A stretch of DNA of 42,309 nucleotides from Phenylobacterium deserti (GCA_943332615.1 CALQQB010000039.1:1-42309); one strand, 5' to 3'. Counted from the stretch's first letter, positions 1 to 8,302 are shown. The notes: generated by a model from the sequence alone, not told the origin. Program-made: numbers and translations.

Positions 1-106
1 AGGCCATGAGCAGGGCGTGCACCTTGGCCGCCGCCGCCAGGTCCATCTGCGCCAACTGGCCCAGCGCCTGCTGTTCGGCTTCGTGGAGATTGTCCGCGTC
101 GATCAT
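1..106 (-). CDS. 5' end of an unrecognised small alpha-helical protein (cut by window edge)
   Basis: An open frame reads leftward from an ATG at 106 and runs off the window after 35 codons. The visible peptide is rich in Ala, Gln, Leu and acidic residues (it begins MIDADNLHEAEQQALGQLAQ) and looks like an amphipathic helix. The third-position G/C pattern is typical of the surrounding genes, which supports real coding. No clear Shine-Dalgarno sequence is seen upstream. I cannot name the family from this fragment. The space from 107 to 315 holds no feature I can support. Confidence 0.55.
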   Translation of the reverse strand, partial: MIDADNLHEAEQQALGQLAQMDLAAAAKVHALLMA

Positions 107-315
107 TCGAGCAGTGAAACACATGGGTACGTCAGAATCGGTCGTAGCGAAGGTTGGGGCGGGGGAGAACTTTGCGGCCGGGGGGGACCTTGGACCGGAT
201 TACGCCCCAGACGCCGGCCTGAGTGGCGGTGGTCGCGGCGCAATCAGACGGCCGACTGGTTTCGTCAAATACTGGCGTGGTGCGCCAGGGCTGGGAAAGC
301 TGCGCGCGTTCCCTG

Positions 316-1038
316 TCACGCAGTCACTCGAATGTCGTGGGCATGGTGCGGGTAGGGCGCGGCGGCACGAGCGACGGGCAAGCCGGCAAGCGTGCTGGCG
401 AACCCGTGATTGACGTCACGGTGATGAGCTTCGTCCGCGCGTACGACAAGCACGACGTCTCGCAGCGTCGCGGTGTCGGGCAGCTTCCAATAGTGCTTGG
501 CGATGGCGGGAGCGGCGACATTGGGCGAGCGACCTTCATCGATCTCTTGCAGATAGCGGGTGTAGCTGATCACCGCTTCCTCCTCGAAGTAGCCGACAAC
601 GCGGTGCGCGGTGCGTTTGGAGAGCAGGTAGAGCAGGAAGAAGCCGATGTAGAAGATCCACTGGGCGAGGATGATCACCAGGCGTTCGAACAGATTGGGC
701 TGGGCGATCTGCACAAAGGTCATCAAGTGCATCCGCTCGTTCTCGGCCTCCTCCATCAGAGTGCGGATCCAGCCGTCGTCGTCGCACATGCGCCGGAGCG
801 CCGTGAGATGGTTGATCGTAGCTCCGACCATGCCCGGCACCGCCGCCACCGTCTCGAGTACGATCGCCCTGTGCCCGTAACGCTTGGCAAAGAAGGTGTC
901 GGCGGCGAAGCGCAGCAGCTTGGTGAATCCAAGGGCGAACCGATCCGAAAAGCCGACCGGCTGGTGATGAACCACGGCCTCCGCGACCGCCTCCCCGGCC
1001 AGGGCTCGTGGGTCGGCCGCGAGAATCTTATTGACCAC
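316..1038 (-). CDS. aox: Alternative oxidase (cyanide-insensitive ubiquinol oxidase)
   Basis: Diiron membrane-bound quinol oxidase that reduces oxygen to water without pumping protons. The ligand motifs of the family are visible in order: LET near residue 62, NERMHL near 101-105, FEEEA near 151-155, and ADEAHHRDVNH near the C-terminus. Hydrophobic segments lie around VAAVPGMVGA and between residues 120 and 140. I chose the GTG at 1038 because AAGGGG sits six bases upstream and because about 240 residues suits bacterial members. The frame is open to an ATG at 1164, but that extension is not protein-like. The gene has about 200 bases of non-coding DNA upstream, so it probably has its own promoter. 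Family call is firm; the start is less so. Confidence 0.9.
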   Translation of the reverse strand: MVNKILAADPRALAGEAVAEAVVHHQPVGFSDRFALGFTKLLRFAADTFFAKRYGHRAIVLETVAAVPGMVGATINHLTALRRMCDDDGWIRTLMEEAENERMHLMTFVQIAQPNLFERLVIILAQWIFYIGFFLLYLLSKRTAHRVVGYFEEEAVISYTRYLQEIDEGRSPNVAAPAIAKHYWKLPDTATLRDVVLVVRADEAHHRDVNHGFASTLAGLPVARAAAPYPHHAHDIRVTA

Positions 1039-1241
1039 AATGTACCCCTTTTGGGCTCGGGCCGCAGCGGGAGCGTTGCGCGACTGGCGGAAAGAACAAG
1101 GCAAGCCTGCTTCCTGAAGCCCCGGGTCGGAAACGTGTGTCAGGGCCGCCTGTTCCCCTGGCATGGCGCAAGCCCGGACCGCAGCCGCAGGGCGCCATGC
1201 CGTAGGGGTCAGGTATCGGGGTCCCCACAGGGACAGGCTGA

Positions 1242-2549
1242 CTACGCGCGCTTATGGGTCTCGGCGAGGAGGAAGACGCTCAGCAGGCTGACGGCGCAGA
1301 GCACGGCCATGTACACGGAGATGGAGGCCGAGGTGTGGGTCGCCTCCAGCAGGGCCGCGGCGATGATCGGGGCGAAGCCGCCGCCGAAGATCGCGCCGAC
1401 CTGATAGCCCAGCGAGGCGCCGGAGTAGCGCACCTCGGGTGTGAACAACTCGGCGAACAGAGCCGCCTGGGGGCCGTACATCATGTTGATGAAGATCAGC
1501 CCGACCGCGACCGCCAGCAGGATGGCCGGGAACTGACCGGTGTCGATCAGCTGGAAGAACGGGAACGCCCAGATCCCGCAGAGCAGGGCGCCCAGCATGA
1601 AGATCCCGCGGCGGCCGTAGCGGTCGGTAAGCGCGGCGCTGATCATCAGCGACGGGGCGGCGATCAGGCTGCCCAGCAGCACCGCCCACAGCACCGTGCT
1701 GCGCTCGACGTGCAGGGTGGTGGTGGCGTAGGCCACGACATAGGTGATGGTCAGGTAGAAGCAGGCGTTGTTGGCCACGAAGGCCCCGCCGGCCAGCACG
1801 ATCTCCTTGGGATGGGTCATGATCGCCCGCAGGATCGGCGAGCGTTTCGGCGCTGGCGCGGCGTGGGCGGCGGCTTCTTCCAGGGCCTTGAACTCAGGCG
1901 TGTCCTCGAGCTTGAGCTGCACGTAGAGGCCCAGGCCCACCAGCACCACGCTGACCAGGAACGGGATGCGCCAGCCCCAGGCCTGGAACGCGTCGGGCGC
2001 CACGACCTGGCCCATGACCAGGAACACCAGATTGGCCATGACGACGCCGGCCGGCACCCCCAGCTGCGGGAAGCTGCCATAGAAGCCACGCTTTCCGGGG
2101 GGCGCGTTCTCGGTGGCGAGCAGGGCCGCGCCGCCCCATTGGCCGCCCACCGCGAAGCCCTGGGCGAAGCGCAGCAGGATCAGCAGGATCGGCGCCGCGA
2201 TGCCGATGGTCTCGTAGGAGGGAAGCAGCCCGACCAGGGTGGTGGCCGTGCCCATCAGCAGCAGGGCCGCGACCAGGGCGCGCTTGCGGCCCAGCAGGTC
2301 ACCGAAATGGCCGAACACCACGCCGCCGATCGGGCGGGCGATGAACCCGACGGCAAAGGTCGAGAACGAGGCCAACTGGCGGACGGCCTCGGGCAGCTCC
2401 GGCGAGAAGAACAGCGTGGGGAACACCAGCGCCGCGGCGGTGCCGTAGATGAAGAAGTCGTACCACTCGATGGATGAGGCCGCGAGCGAGGTGGCGACCA
2501 CCTTGGCCAGCGAATTTCCACGCGGCGGCGCGGTGGCGGTAGCGGTCAT
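1242..2549 (-). CDS. MFS transporter, metabolite:H+ symporter (MHS) type
   Basis: A 435-residue twelve-helix permease. The N-terminal pattern SIEWYDFFIYG and the loop motif FGHFGDLLGRKRAL are typical of the MHS branch of the sugar/metabolite transporter family (relatives: ShiA, ProP, KgtP), which imports organic acids, osmolytes or aromatic acids with protons. A second GRR-type loop (DRYGRRG) follows in the C-terminal half. The ATG at 2549 gives MTATATAPP and has GGGGAGAG upstream; the open frame extends further but that part is antisense to rluD. It lies about 100 bases downstream of rluD in the same direction. Substrate cannot be read from the sequence. Confidence 0.9.
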   Translation of the reverse strand: MTATATAPPRGNSLAKVVATSLAASSIEWYDFFIYGTAAALVFPTLFFSPELPEAVRQLASFSTFAVGFIARPIGGVVFGHFGDLLGRKRALVAALLLMGTATTLVGLLPSYETIGIAAPILLILLRFAQGFAVGGQWGGAALLATENAPPGKRGFYGSFPQLGVPAGVVMANLVFLVMGQVVAPDAFQAWGWRIPFLVSVVLVGLGLYVQLKLEDTPEFKALEEAAAHAAPAPKRSPILRAIMTHPKEIVLAGGAFVANNACFYLTITYVVAYATTTLHVERSTVLWAVLLGSLIAAPSLMISAALTDRYGRRGIFMLGALLCGIWAFPFFQLIDTGQFPAILLAVAVGLIFINMMYGPQAALFAELFTPEVRYSGASLGYQVGAIFGGGFAPIIAAALLEATHTSASISVYMAVLCAVSLLSVFLLAETHKRA

Positions 2550-2652
2550 GTAAGCAATCTCTCCCCGACGCTTCGTGTCCCCGAGCGCCTTCAGCGGGTG
2601 ACTATCACACGGGTTCGCAAGTTGGGTATGGCGTCGCAGAAATCGATGCGCC

Positions 2653-3666
2653 TCAGAGGTCGGCCAGCCCCGCTGCCAGGGCGGCCATGTCGGGGGGCAG
2701 GGGGCTTTCGCAGCGGATGGTTTCGCCGGTGATGGGGTGGCGGAAACCGAGGACGGCGGCGTGCAGGGCCTGGCGGGCGAGGCCGGCGGCTTCGATGCAG
2801 GCGCGGACCGGGGCGGCCGGTGCGCTGGAGCCATAGACCGGGTCGCTCAGGCAGGGGTTCCCCTGGCTGGCCAGGTGGACGCGGATCTGGTGGGTGCGGC
2901 CGGTCTCCAGGCGGCAGGCCAAGCGGGCGGCCAAGGGTTTCTCCCGCGGTCCGAACGTTTGTTCGACGACGTAGTGGGTGATGGCGTGGCGGCCGCCGGA
3001 CTTGGCGATGGCCATCTTCTTGCGGTCGCTGGTGGAGCGCGCGATCGGCGCGTCGATCGTGCCGCGCGCGGGCTTGGGCGCGCCACGGGTGAAGGCGATG
3101 TAGAGGCGGTCGATGTCGTGGGCGGCGAACAGGGCCGACAGGCCCTGGTGGGCGGCGTCGGTCTTGGCGGCCACCAGGACGCCGGAGGTGTCCTTGTCGA
3201 TGCGGTGGACAATGCCGGGCCGCGCCACGCCGCCGATGCCGGAGAGGCTGTCGCCGCAGTGATGCAGCAGGGCGTTGACCAGGGTGCCGGCGGCGTTGCC
3301 GGGCGCGGGATGGACGGCCATGCCCGCCGGCTTGTCGACGACGATCAGGTGGGAATCCTCGAACAGGACGATGAGTGGGATCGCCTCGGGCCGCGGCTCG
3401 GCGGGGGCGACGGCGGGGATCTCCAGGCGGTAGTCGCCGGGCGCGGCCTTGGCGGAGCCGCTGATCGGGGCGCCGTCGCGGGTGATCCGGCCCTCGGCGA
3501 TCAGGGCCTGGAGGCGGGCGCGGGAGAACGCCGGCAGCTTGGCGGCCAGCGCCTTGTCGATGCGGCCGTTGGCTTCGTCCAGGGCGAGGGTGACGATGCG
3601 CAGGTCGAGGGCGTCCGCCTCAAGGTCGCTGGTGTCTTCGGTGTCGGTGTCGGGGTCGCCGCTCAT
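2653..3666 (-). CDS. rluD: 23S rRNA pseudouridine synthase, RluD/RluA family
   Basis: Converts uridines of the large-subunit rRNA (positions 1911, 1915 and 1917 in E. coli RluD) to pseudouridine. The protein has an acidic N-terminal tail, an S4-like RNA-binding domain (about residues 30-95, with FSRARLQALIAEGRI), and a catalytic domain holding the signature HRIDKDTSG, whose second Asp is the family nucleophile, followed by GRTHQIRVHLA. Its 337 residues are normal for the family. It sits about 40 bases downstream of the helix-turn-helix gene on the same strand. RluD is the best match, but RluA and RluC paralogs share the motifs, so the exact target uridines are inferred. Confidence 0.9.
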   Translation of the reverse strand: MSGDPDTDTEDTSDLEADALDLRIVTLALDEANGRIDKALAAKLPAFSRARLQALIAEGRITRDGAPISGSAKAAPGDYRLEIPAVAPAEPRPEAIPLIVLFEDSHLIVVDKPAGMAVHPAPGNAAGTLVNALLHHCGDSLSGIGGVARPGIVHRIDKDTSGVLVAAKTDAAHQGLSALFAAHDIDRLYIAFTRGAPKPARGTIDAPIARSTSDRKKMAIAKSGGRHAITHYVVEQTFGPREKPLAARLACRLETGRTHQIRVHLASQGNPCLSDPVYGSSAPAAPVRACIEAAGLARQALHAAVLGFRHPITGETIRCESPLPPDMAALAAGLADL

Positions 3667-3705
3667 GGCTTGGCCTAGCGCGGCGCGGGGCGGGGAACAA
3701 TGCGC

Positions 3706-4614
3706 CTACCCCTGCAGCCGGCCGCCAATGGTTTCGCCCCGCGAGAGGGTGGAGATGACCGGGGCGAGCAGGAACATGTCGCCGCCGGCCTGGGCGGCGG
3801 CGGGGCCGATATCGCGGATCAGGTGCTTGTGGATCTCCGGCGGGACCTCGTCCTCGGGGGCCAGGGGGTCGCGGGCCAGCAGGTCGCGCACGAAGGCGTC
3901 GTCGGCCTCGCGGTCGCCGGTGAGGTCGCCGATCCGCCGCATGACGATCGGATAGGCCGAGGGCGTGCGCGCCGAATTGAGGGCGGCGGCCATGACGATA
4001 CCGTCGAGCAGCGAGGCCTTGGACAGCGGCACGCCATTGAAGATCACGAAGATCGGGGTCTGGCCGACGGTGTCGAACATGATCGCGAACAGCTGGCCCT
4101 CGGCCGGCAGCAGCCAGCCCTCGAACAGCAGCCCCGCGCCGCCAACCTTGAACTCCAGGAGCCCGTTGGCGGCTTTGCGGACCATGCCGCGATCGTGGAA
4201 GAAGCGGCCGGCCATCATGATCGACGGCCGGGTGGTCTCCCAGAAGCCCTCGTAGCTGGCGCCGCGCCGGCTGGTGGTGAGCCGCGCCATGTCCAGCACC
4301 GGCATCGGCAGGCCTTCCGTGTCGTTGCCCGCCGCCAGGGCCTGCGCGCCGTTCGCTGGCGCCTCCAGGCCGAAAGTGTGGGCCAGGCCATCCAGGTCCC
4401 GGTCCCAGTCCAGCATGGTGAAGCGGTCGCGCTTGCTGGCGACCAGGCGGGTGAGGTTCTCCATACTGCTCTGCGAGGGCGTCACGCTCCCCGAGGCCCA
4501 GCGCCCGACCAGGGACTTGTCCACGCCCAGCTCGGCGGCGAGCCGGCCGCGGCTCATCGAGAGCGCTTTTAGAACGAGGTCGAGCTTGCTGGAGAACGGG
4601 ACGGGTGAGGGCAT
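3706..4614 (-). CDS. Helix-turn-helix (XRE-like) transcriptional regulator with unrecognised C-terminal domain
   Basis: The N-terminal 60 residues form an XRE/Cro-type DNA-binding fold (LDLVLKALSMSRGRLAAELG, then VDKSLVGRWASG as the recognition helix). The rest, about residues 80-302, has no motif I recognise; it contains a mixed alpha/beta region with FWETTRPSIMMAGRFFHDRG and a segment resembling a sensory PAS-like sheet. I take the ATG at 4614 as start because the helix-turn-helix begins about 15 residues later; the open frame extends to 4959 but that part is not protein-like. The upstream DNA carries repeated TGCAAC half-sites, so the gene may regulate itself. Role unknown. Confidence 0.75.
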   Translation of the reverse strand: MPSPVPFSSKLDLVLKALSMSRGRLAAELGVDKSLVGRWASGSVTPSQSSMENLTRLVASKRDRFTMLDWDRDLDGLAHTFGLEAPANGAQALAAGNDTEGLPMPVLDMARLTTSRRGASYEGFWETTRPSIMMAGRFFHDRGMVRKAANGLLEFKVGGAGLLFEGWLLPAEGQLFAIMFDTVGQTPIFVIFNGVPLSKASLLDGIVMAAALNSARTPSAYPIVMRRIGDLTGDREADDAFVRDLLARDPLAPEDEVPPEIHKHLIRDIGPAAAQAGGDMFLLAPVISTLSRGETIGGRLQG

Positions 4615-4645
4615 CGCCGAACATGATTCCACAGACGCACAAGAA

Positions 4646-4757
4646 TGCAACGATTCACGCAACCTTTGCATGAAAATCTGCAACCGGTTGCAACCCCCGG
4701 CGCCCGTGTGGCTTTTCGCCTTGCAACCGTTGCGCAGGCCGGTGCGCGTCGCTGCAA
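4646..4757. promoter_or_regulatory. Cluster of TGCAAC operator-like sites with one perfect 14-bp palindrome
   Basis: A perfect palindrome, TGCAACCGGTTGCA, lies at 4679-4692. An imperfect copy (TTGCAACCGTTGCG) is at 4721-4734, and half-sites TGCAAC or CGCAAC occur at 4646, 4657 and 4753. All are 30-140 bases upstream of the helix-turn-helix gene start at 4614. The AACCGGTT core resembles operators of the LacI/GalR type, but the adjacent gene is XRE-like. Which protein binds is inference. Confidence 0.55.
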
Positions 4758-4759
4758 CT

Positions 4760-5128
4760 CCGCGACGAAATGTCGCTCCCCTAGCGTGCCGGACACCAGG
4801 GAGTCCGGCATCGGGCCGGTCCTCCAGGCAGAGATCTCGTGGGTCACGGCGTCGCGATCCGCGGCGTCTCAGACAAGGGGCCGATCCTGCAAGATCGGGT
4901 TCTTGAGGGGGCGGGCCCATATGGCCCGCGGCGCCTAGACCTCGCGGTCGCCAGCGCACCCATTGTTTCCTGCGCCGGCCGGCCCGACACCGGCTGTGAA
5001 GCAGGGATTGCGGCGGTTTAGCTCAACGAAGGCCGAAAGGTCGATTTCGACTGAGCCCCGCCGCAGGCGTCGCCCGCCTACGCGCTGGCGGGCGGCGCAT
5101 CTCCCTTCCTGGCCGGCGGCTCAGACCC
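4760..5128. other. Gene-free stretch with two hairpins
   Basis: No frame in this stretch looks like protein. Two stem-loops stand close together: CCGATC/GATCGG at 4881-4898 and GCGGGC/GCCCGC at 4911-4929. Neither is followed by a clear T-run on either strand, so they are not convincing intrinsic terminators. A small RNA is possible but I see no promoter to support one. Confidence 0.35.
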
Positions 5129-5218
5129 GGGAAAGTGGGGCCCGGGAAAGTGGGGCCCGGGAAAGTCGGGCCCGGGAAAGTCGGGCCTGGGAAGGTCGGG
5201 CCCGGGATGGTCGGGCCG
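5129..5218. repeat. Six tandem copies of a 15-bp unit
   Basis: Six consecutive 15-base units start at 5129, 5144, 5159, 5174, 5189 and 5204. The first two read GGGAAAGTGGGGCCC; later copies carry single-base changes (AAAGTC, AAGGTC, ATGGTC). The array begins 13 bases beyond the stop codon of the ferritin gene as read on the minus strand. Because 15 is a multiple of three, each strand can encode a pentapeptide repeat (minus strand GPTFP), but the frame is not that of the ferritin and has no supported start. Confidence 0.9.
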
Positions 5219-5231
5219 AAGGGGTCGGTCC

Positions 5232-5549
5232 CTACAGTCCGTGCTGGTCGCTGGCGCCTTCCTCGTGGCCGGCGATGGAGCCGCTCTTGAAGAGGTACGC
5301 CTTCAGCTGCTCGCCGACGTCCTTGTCGTTGCGGCGCATCCACTCGAGGATCATCGAGGCGTGCTCCAGCTCCTCGCGGGCGTTGTGCAGCAGGATGGCC
5401 TTCAGTTCCGAGTCCTGGGTGTCGTCGGCGCGCTGGCGATACCAGTCGACGGCTTCGAACTCCTCCATCAGCGAGGCGATAGCGTAGTGCATCTCGATGG
5501 TCTTACGGCTGAGCTTGTCGCGCTGGACGTGGAGGGCTTCGCTGGACAT
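5232..5549 (-). CDS. EncFtn-type (encapsulated ferritin-like) iron oxidase homolog
   Basis: This 105-residue two-helix protein matches the encapsulin-associated ferritin family, whose members form open decamers with ferroxidase sites at subunit interfaces and oxidise Fe(II). The key pattern is present: MEEFEAVDWY with Glu29, Glu30, Glu32, Trp36 and Tyr37, and REELEHA with Glu60 and His63, equivalent to the Glu32, Glu62 and His65 ligand set of the Rhodospirillum protein. The C-terminus (GHEEGASDQHGL) lacks an obvious encapsulin-loading peptide of the LTVGSLRR type, and no encapsulin shell gene lies in this window. It is divergent from phoD with 65 bases between the starts. Family good; cargo status uncertain. 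Confidence 0.8.
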   Translation of the reverse strand: MSSEALHVQRDKLSRKTIEMHYAIASLMEEFEAVDWYRQRADDTQDSELKAILLHNAREELEHASMILEWMRRNDKDVGEQLKAYLFKSGSIAGHEEGASDQHGL

Positions 5550-5567
5550 GGGCCGTCGTACTCCTGT

Positions 5568-5586
5568 GGTATGGATCCGTCATACC
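5568..5586. promoter_or_regulatory. Inverted repeat between the divergent ferritin and phoD starts
   Basis: GGTATG and CATACC flank a 7-base spacer (GATCCGT). The element sits almost midway in the 65-base gap between the two divergent start codons, where it could serve as a shared operator or as a hairpin in one leader. No regulator is identified. Confidence 0.4.
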
Positions 5587-5614
5587 GGGCGGCGAGATTG
5601 GGGAGCAACGCACC

Positions 5615-7267
5615 ATGAAGATCGATCGTCGAAAAGCCCTGGCGATGCTGGGCCTGGGGGCGGCGACGCCGGCGGCGGCGAAGGTTTCCGCCGTGAGTTT
5701 CCAGCACGGCGTCGCGTCCGGTGATCCGACCCACGACAGGGTGGTGCTGTGGACGCGCGTGACCCCCGCCAAGCCGGGCGGCAGCGTCCCCTACGCCTGG
5801 GAGCTGCTGCCGGTGGATCGACGGGCCGGCGGGGCCAAACGCGGCACGGGGGTCACCGGGCCGGACCGCGACTACACGATCAAGGTGGACGTCGCCGGGC
5901 TGCCAGCCGGGCGGGCCTACACCTTCCAGTTCAAGGCGGCGGGGGTCGCGTCCTCCATGGGGCGGACCCACACCCTGCCGAAGGGGCCGACGAAGGACGT
6001 GGTGATCGCGGTGGCGTCCTGCAGCCTCTATCCGAACGGCTACTTCAACGCCTATCAGGCCATCGCCGACCTGCCGCGCGTCGACCTGGTGCTGCACCTG
6101 GGTGACTACATCTATGAGTACGGCGGGCCGCTGACCTACGGGATGGACTCGCCCGTCGCCAAGCAGCGGCCGCACGACCCGCCGCATGAGTGCGTCTCGC
6201 TCGACGACTACCGCCGCCGCCACGCGCAGTACAAGTCCGACCCCGGCCTGCAGGCCGCGCACGGCCGCGCGCCGTGGATCGTGGCCTGGGACGATCACGA
6301 GACCGCCAACGACAGCTATGCCGAGGGCGCCGAGAACCACCAGCCGGAGGTCGAGGGCTCGTGGAACATGCGCAAGGCCGCCGCGCTGAAGGCCTACTAC
6401 GAGTGGATGCCGATCCGCGACCCGGCGGCGGGCCAGTCGCTGGCCGAGGCCGGGACGCGCAGCTTCCGGGTCGGCGACCTGGCGCAGATCGTCATGCTGG
6501 AGACCCGGCTTACCGCCCGCGACCGGCAGCTGGTCTATCAGGGCGACCTGGTTCCCGCGGGGGGCGGGACGATGGACGTGGACGGCTTCCGCAAGCGGCT
6601 CGCCGATCCCGCGCGACGGATGATGAGCGAAATGCAGGAGCGCTGGTTCGCCAGCGAGCTGGCGGGGTCGGTGCAGGCCGGGCACGCCTGGCAGGTGGTG
6701 GGCTCGGGCGTGGTGATGGGCCGGCTGATGATGCCGCTGATCGGTCGCGACCTGACGCCGGAGCAGATGGCCGCGCTGCCGGAGGCGGCCCGCAAGCGGA
6801 TCGAGCGCTGGCAGCCGATCGCGTCGCTGGGCCTGCCCTATGGCCTGGACATGTGGGACGGCTATCCGGCCGACCGCGAGCGGGTCTATGCGGCGATGAC
6901 GGGGGCCAGGGCCCGGCCGATCGTGGTGTCGGGCGACAGCCACGCCTTCTGGTGCAACGAGCTGTCGGACGCTGGCGGAAAGCGCGTGGCGGTGGAGTTC
7001 GGCGGCACCTCGATCACCAGCCCGGGCGCCGACGACGGCATGAAGACCCTGAAGATCGGACCGGCCTTCGCCAACGCCAGCCCGGAGGTGGTGTTCAGCG
7101 ACCAGGGCGCGAAGGGTTTCGTGCTGCTGACGCTGAGCCACGGCGAGGCGCGCAGCGACCTGATGGCGGTGTCGTCGATCACCTCGAAGACCTTCACGAC
7201 GCGGGCCATGAAGAGCTTCCGGGTGACGCCGGAGGGGACGGGAATGTCAGGTCTGAAGGACGCTTAG
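5615..7267 (+). CDS. phoD: Alkaline phosphatase D family protein (PhoD-like phosphodiesterase/phosphatase), exported
   Basis: A 550-residue metallophosphoesterase. It begins MKIDRRKALAMLGLGAATPA, a short twin-arginine-type signal, so it is probably exported folded by the Tat system. An N-terminal Fn3-like PhoD domain (FQHGVASGDPTHDRVVLWTR) is followed by the catalytic domain with HLGDYIYEYG, AWDDHETANDSY and VVSGDSHAFW, the metal-binding blocks of the PhoD family that uses Ca and Fe. It cleaves phosphate mono- or diesters in the periplasm or outside. Its stop codon overlaps that of the convergent lysE-type gene by two bases, leaving no room for a terminator between them. Confidence 0.92.
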   Translation: MKIDRRKALAMLGLGAATPAAAKVSAVSFQHGVASGDPTHDRVVLWTRVTPAKPGGSVPYAWELLPVDRRAGGAKRGTGVTGPDRDYTIKVDVAGLPAGRAYTFQFKAAGVASSMGRTHTLPKGPTKDVVIAVASCSLYPNGYFNAYQAIADLPRVDLVLHLGDYIYEYGGPLTYGMDSPVAKQRPHDPPHECVSLDDYRRRHAQYKSDPGLQAAHGRAPWIVAWDDHETANDSYAEGAENHQPEVEGSWNMRKAAALKAYYEWMPIRDPAAGQSLAEAGTRSFRVGDLAQIVMLETRLTARDRQLVYQGDLVPAGGGTMDVDGFRKRLADPARRMMSEMQERWFASELAGSVQAGHAWQVVGSGVVMGRLMMPLIGRDLTPEQMAALPEAARKRIERWQPIASLGLPYGLDMWDGYPADRERVYAAMTGARARPIVVSGDSHAFWCNELSDAGGKRVAVEFGGTSITSPGADDGMKTLKIGPAFANASPEVVFSDQGAKGFVLLTLSHGEARSDLMAVSSITSKTFTTRAMKSFRVTPEGTGMSGLKDA

Positions 7268-7893
7268 CGCCGCTCCAGCGCCAGGCGTACCCCGAACGCC
7301 AGGAAGACGCCGCCGGTCAGGCGGTCCAGCCAGCGCACGACGGCGGAGCGTTGCAGCACGGCCTGCAGCGGCCGCGTGGCGCCGATCAGGATGGCGAACC
7401 AAGCCAGGCCCATGACGCCGTGCAGGGCCGCCAGCCCGAAGATGAACGGGCCGGGCGCGACGCCCTGCGGCAGGAACTGCGGCAGGAACGAGATGTAGAA
7501 GACCCCGACCTTGGGGTTCAGCAGGTTGGTCAGAAAGCCGCGGCGCATCCAGCCGACGTCGCTGGTCCCGACCGGTCCCGCAGGGGCTGAAAGCTGAAAG
7601 CTGTCACGCGGCTTCAGGATCAGGCCGATGCCCAGCCAGACGAGATAGGCGGCCCCGGCCCACTTGATGACGTTGAAGGCCAGGGTCGAGGCTTGCAGCA
7701 GCACGCCCAGGCCCAGCGCGACGGCCGCGCCCCAGGCCAGGCAGCCGGCGATGACGCCGGCGGCGGCCAGGGCGGCGCGCCGGGAGCCCTCGACGGCGGC
7801 GGTACGCAGGACGATGGCGGTGTCGAGCCCGGGCGTGATGGTCAGCAGGCCAGCGGCCAGGCTGAACGCCAGCAGCGCCTGGACCACGGTCAC
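7264..7893 (-). CDS. LysE/RhtB family amino-acid exporter
   Basis: A 209-residue inner-membrane protein with about six helices. It carries the LysE/RhtB pattern: [13 protein letters not shown] near the N-terminus, [12 protein letters not shown] in the middle, and the [14 protein letters not shown] block that is a family hallmark. These proteins export amino acids or their analogues. The GTG start at 7893 overlaps the hisI stop as GTGA, implying translational coupling. The open frame continues upstream to 7992, but that extension is antisense-like and lies in hisI. Substrate unknown. Confidence 0.88.
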   Translation of the reverse strand: MTVVQALLAFSLAAGLLTITPGLDTAIVLRTAAVEGSRRAALAAAGVIAGCLAWGAAVALGLGVLLQASTLAFNVIKWAGAAYLVWLGIGLILKPRDSFQLSAPAGPVGTSDVGWMRRGFLTNLLNPKVGVFYISFLPQFLPQGVAPGPFIFGLAALHGVMGLAWFAILIGATRPLQAVLQRSAVVRWLDRLTGGVFLAFGVRLALERR

Positions 7894-8285
7894 TTGCGCA
7901 CCAGCTTGCCGCCCTCGACGACCCGGTAGAAGCACGAGCGTTCGCCGGTGTGGCAGGCGCCGCCGTCGCCCTGGGCGCGGACCTTCAGCCACACGGCGTC
8001 CTGGTCGCAGTCGATGCGGATTTCCTCGACCACCTGGATCTGGCCGCTGGTGGCGCCCTTGTGCCAGAGCTCATTGCGGGAGCGACTGAAGTAGTGGGCC
8101 TCGCCGGTGTCCAGGGTGCGCGACAGCGCCTCGGCGTTCATCCAGGCGAACATCAGCACCTCGCCAGAGTGGGCGTCGGTGGCGATGGCGGCGATCAGAC
8201 CGGCCGCGTCGAAGCGCGGGCTGAGGGTATCGCCCTGTTCAAGGGCCTCCTTGGAGGCGGCGGGGGGGAAGCGTGCCTGCGACAT
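7890..8285 (-). CDS. hisI: Phosphoribosyl-AMP cyclohydrolase
   Basis: Third step of histidine biosynthesis: opens the purine ring of phosphoribosyl-AMP in the cytoplasm. The 131-residue protein is the monofunctional form without a HisE domain. Zinc and magnesium ligands are visible in DCDQDAVW and [11 protein letters not shown], preceded by WHKGATSG. It lies 17 bases downstream of folE on the same strand and overlaps the LysE-type gene by four bases, so the three form a likely operon. The pairing of a histidine gene with folE is seen in other alphaproteobacteria. Confidence 0.95.
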   Translation of the reverse strand: MSQARFPPAASKEALEQGDTLSPRFDAAGLIAAIATDAHSGEVLMFAWMNAEALSRTLDTGEAHYFSRSRNELWHKGATSGQIQVVEEIRIDCDQDAVWLKVRAQGDGGACHTGERSCFYRVVEGGKLVRK

Positions 8286-8302
8286 GCCTCCCCTCTAAGA
8301 CC

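Noticed and set aside
223..1404. Long plus-strand frame of 393 codons
   Set aside because: It is antisense to the alternative oxidase, whose minus-strand frame carries the family motifs; the plus-strand product has no recognisable pattern.
4881..4929. Two hairpins as intrinsic terminators
   Set aside because: Neither has a T-run on the relevant strand, and no gene ends nearby.
4980..5080. Possible tRNA
   Set aside because: GC-rich inverted pieces are present, but no cloverleaf with a T-loop GTTCRA signature can be formed.
5023..5343. Collagen-like Gly-Pro-Thr-Phe-Pro protein on the minus strand
   Set aside because: The frame overlaps the end of the ferritin gene and gets its repeat from the 15-bp array; no ribosome binding site or start supports it.
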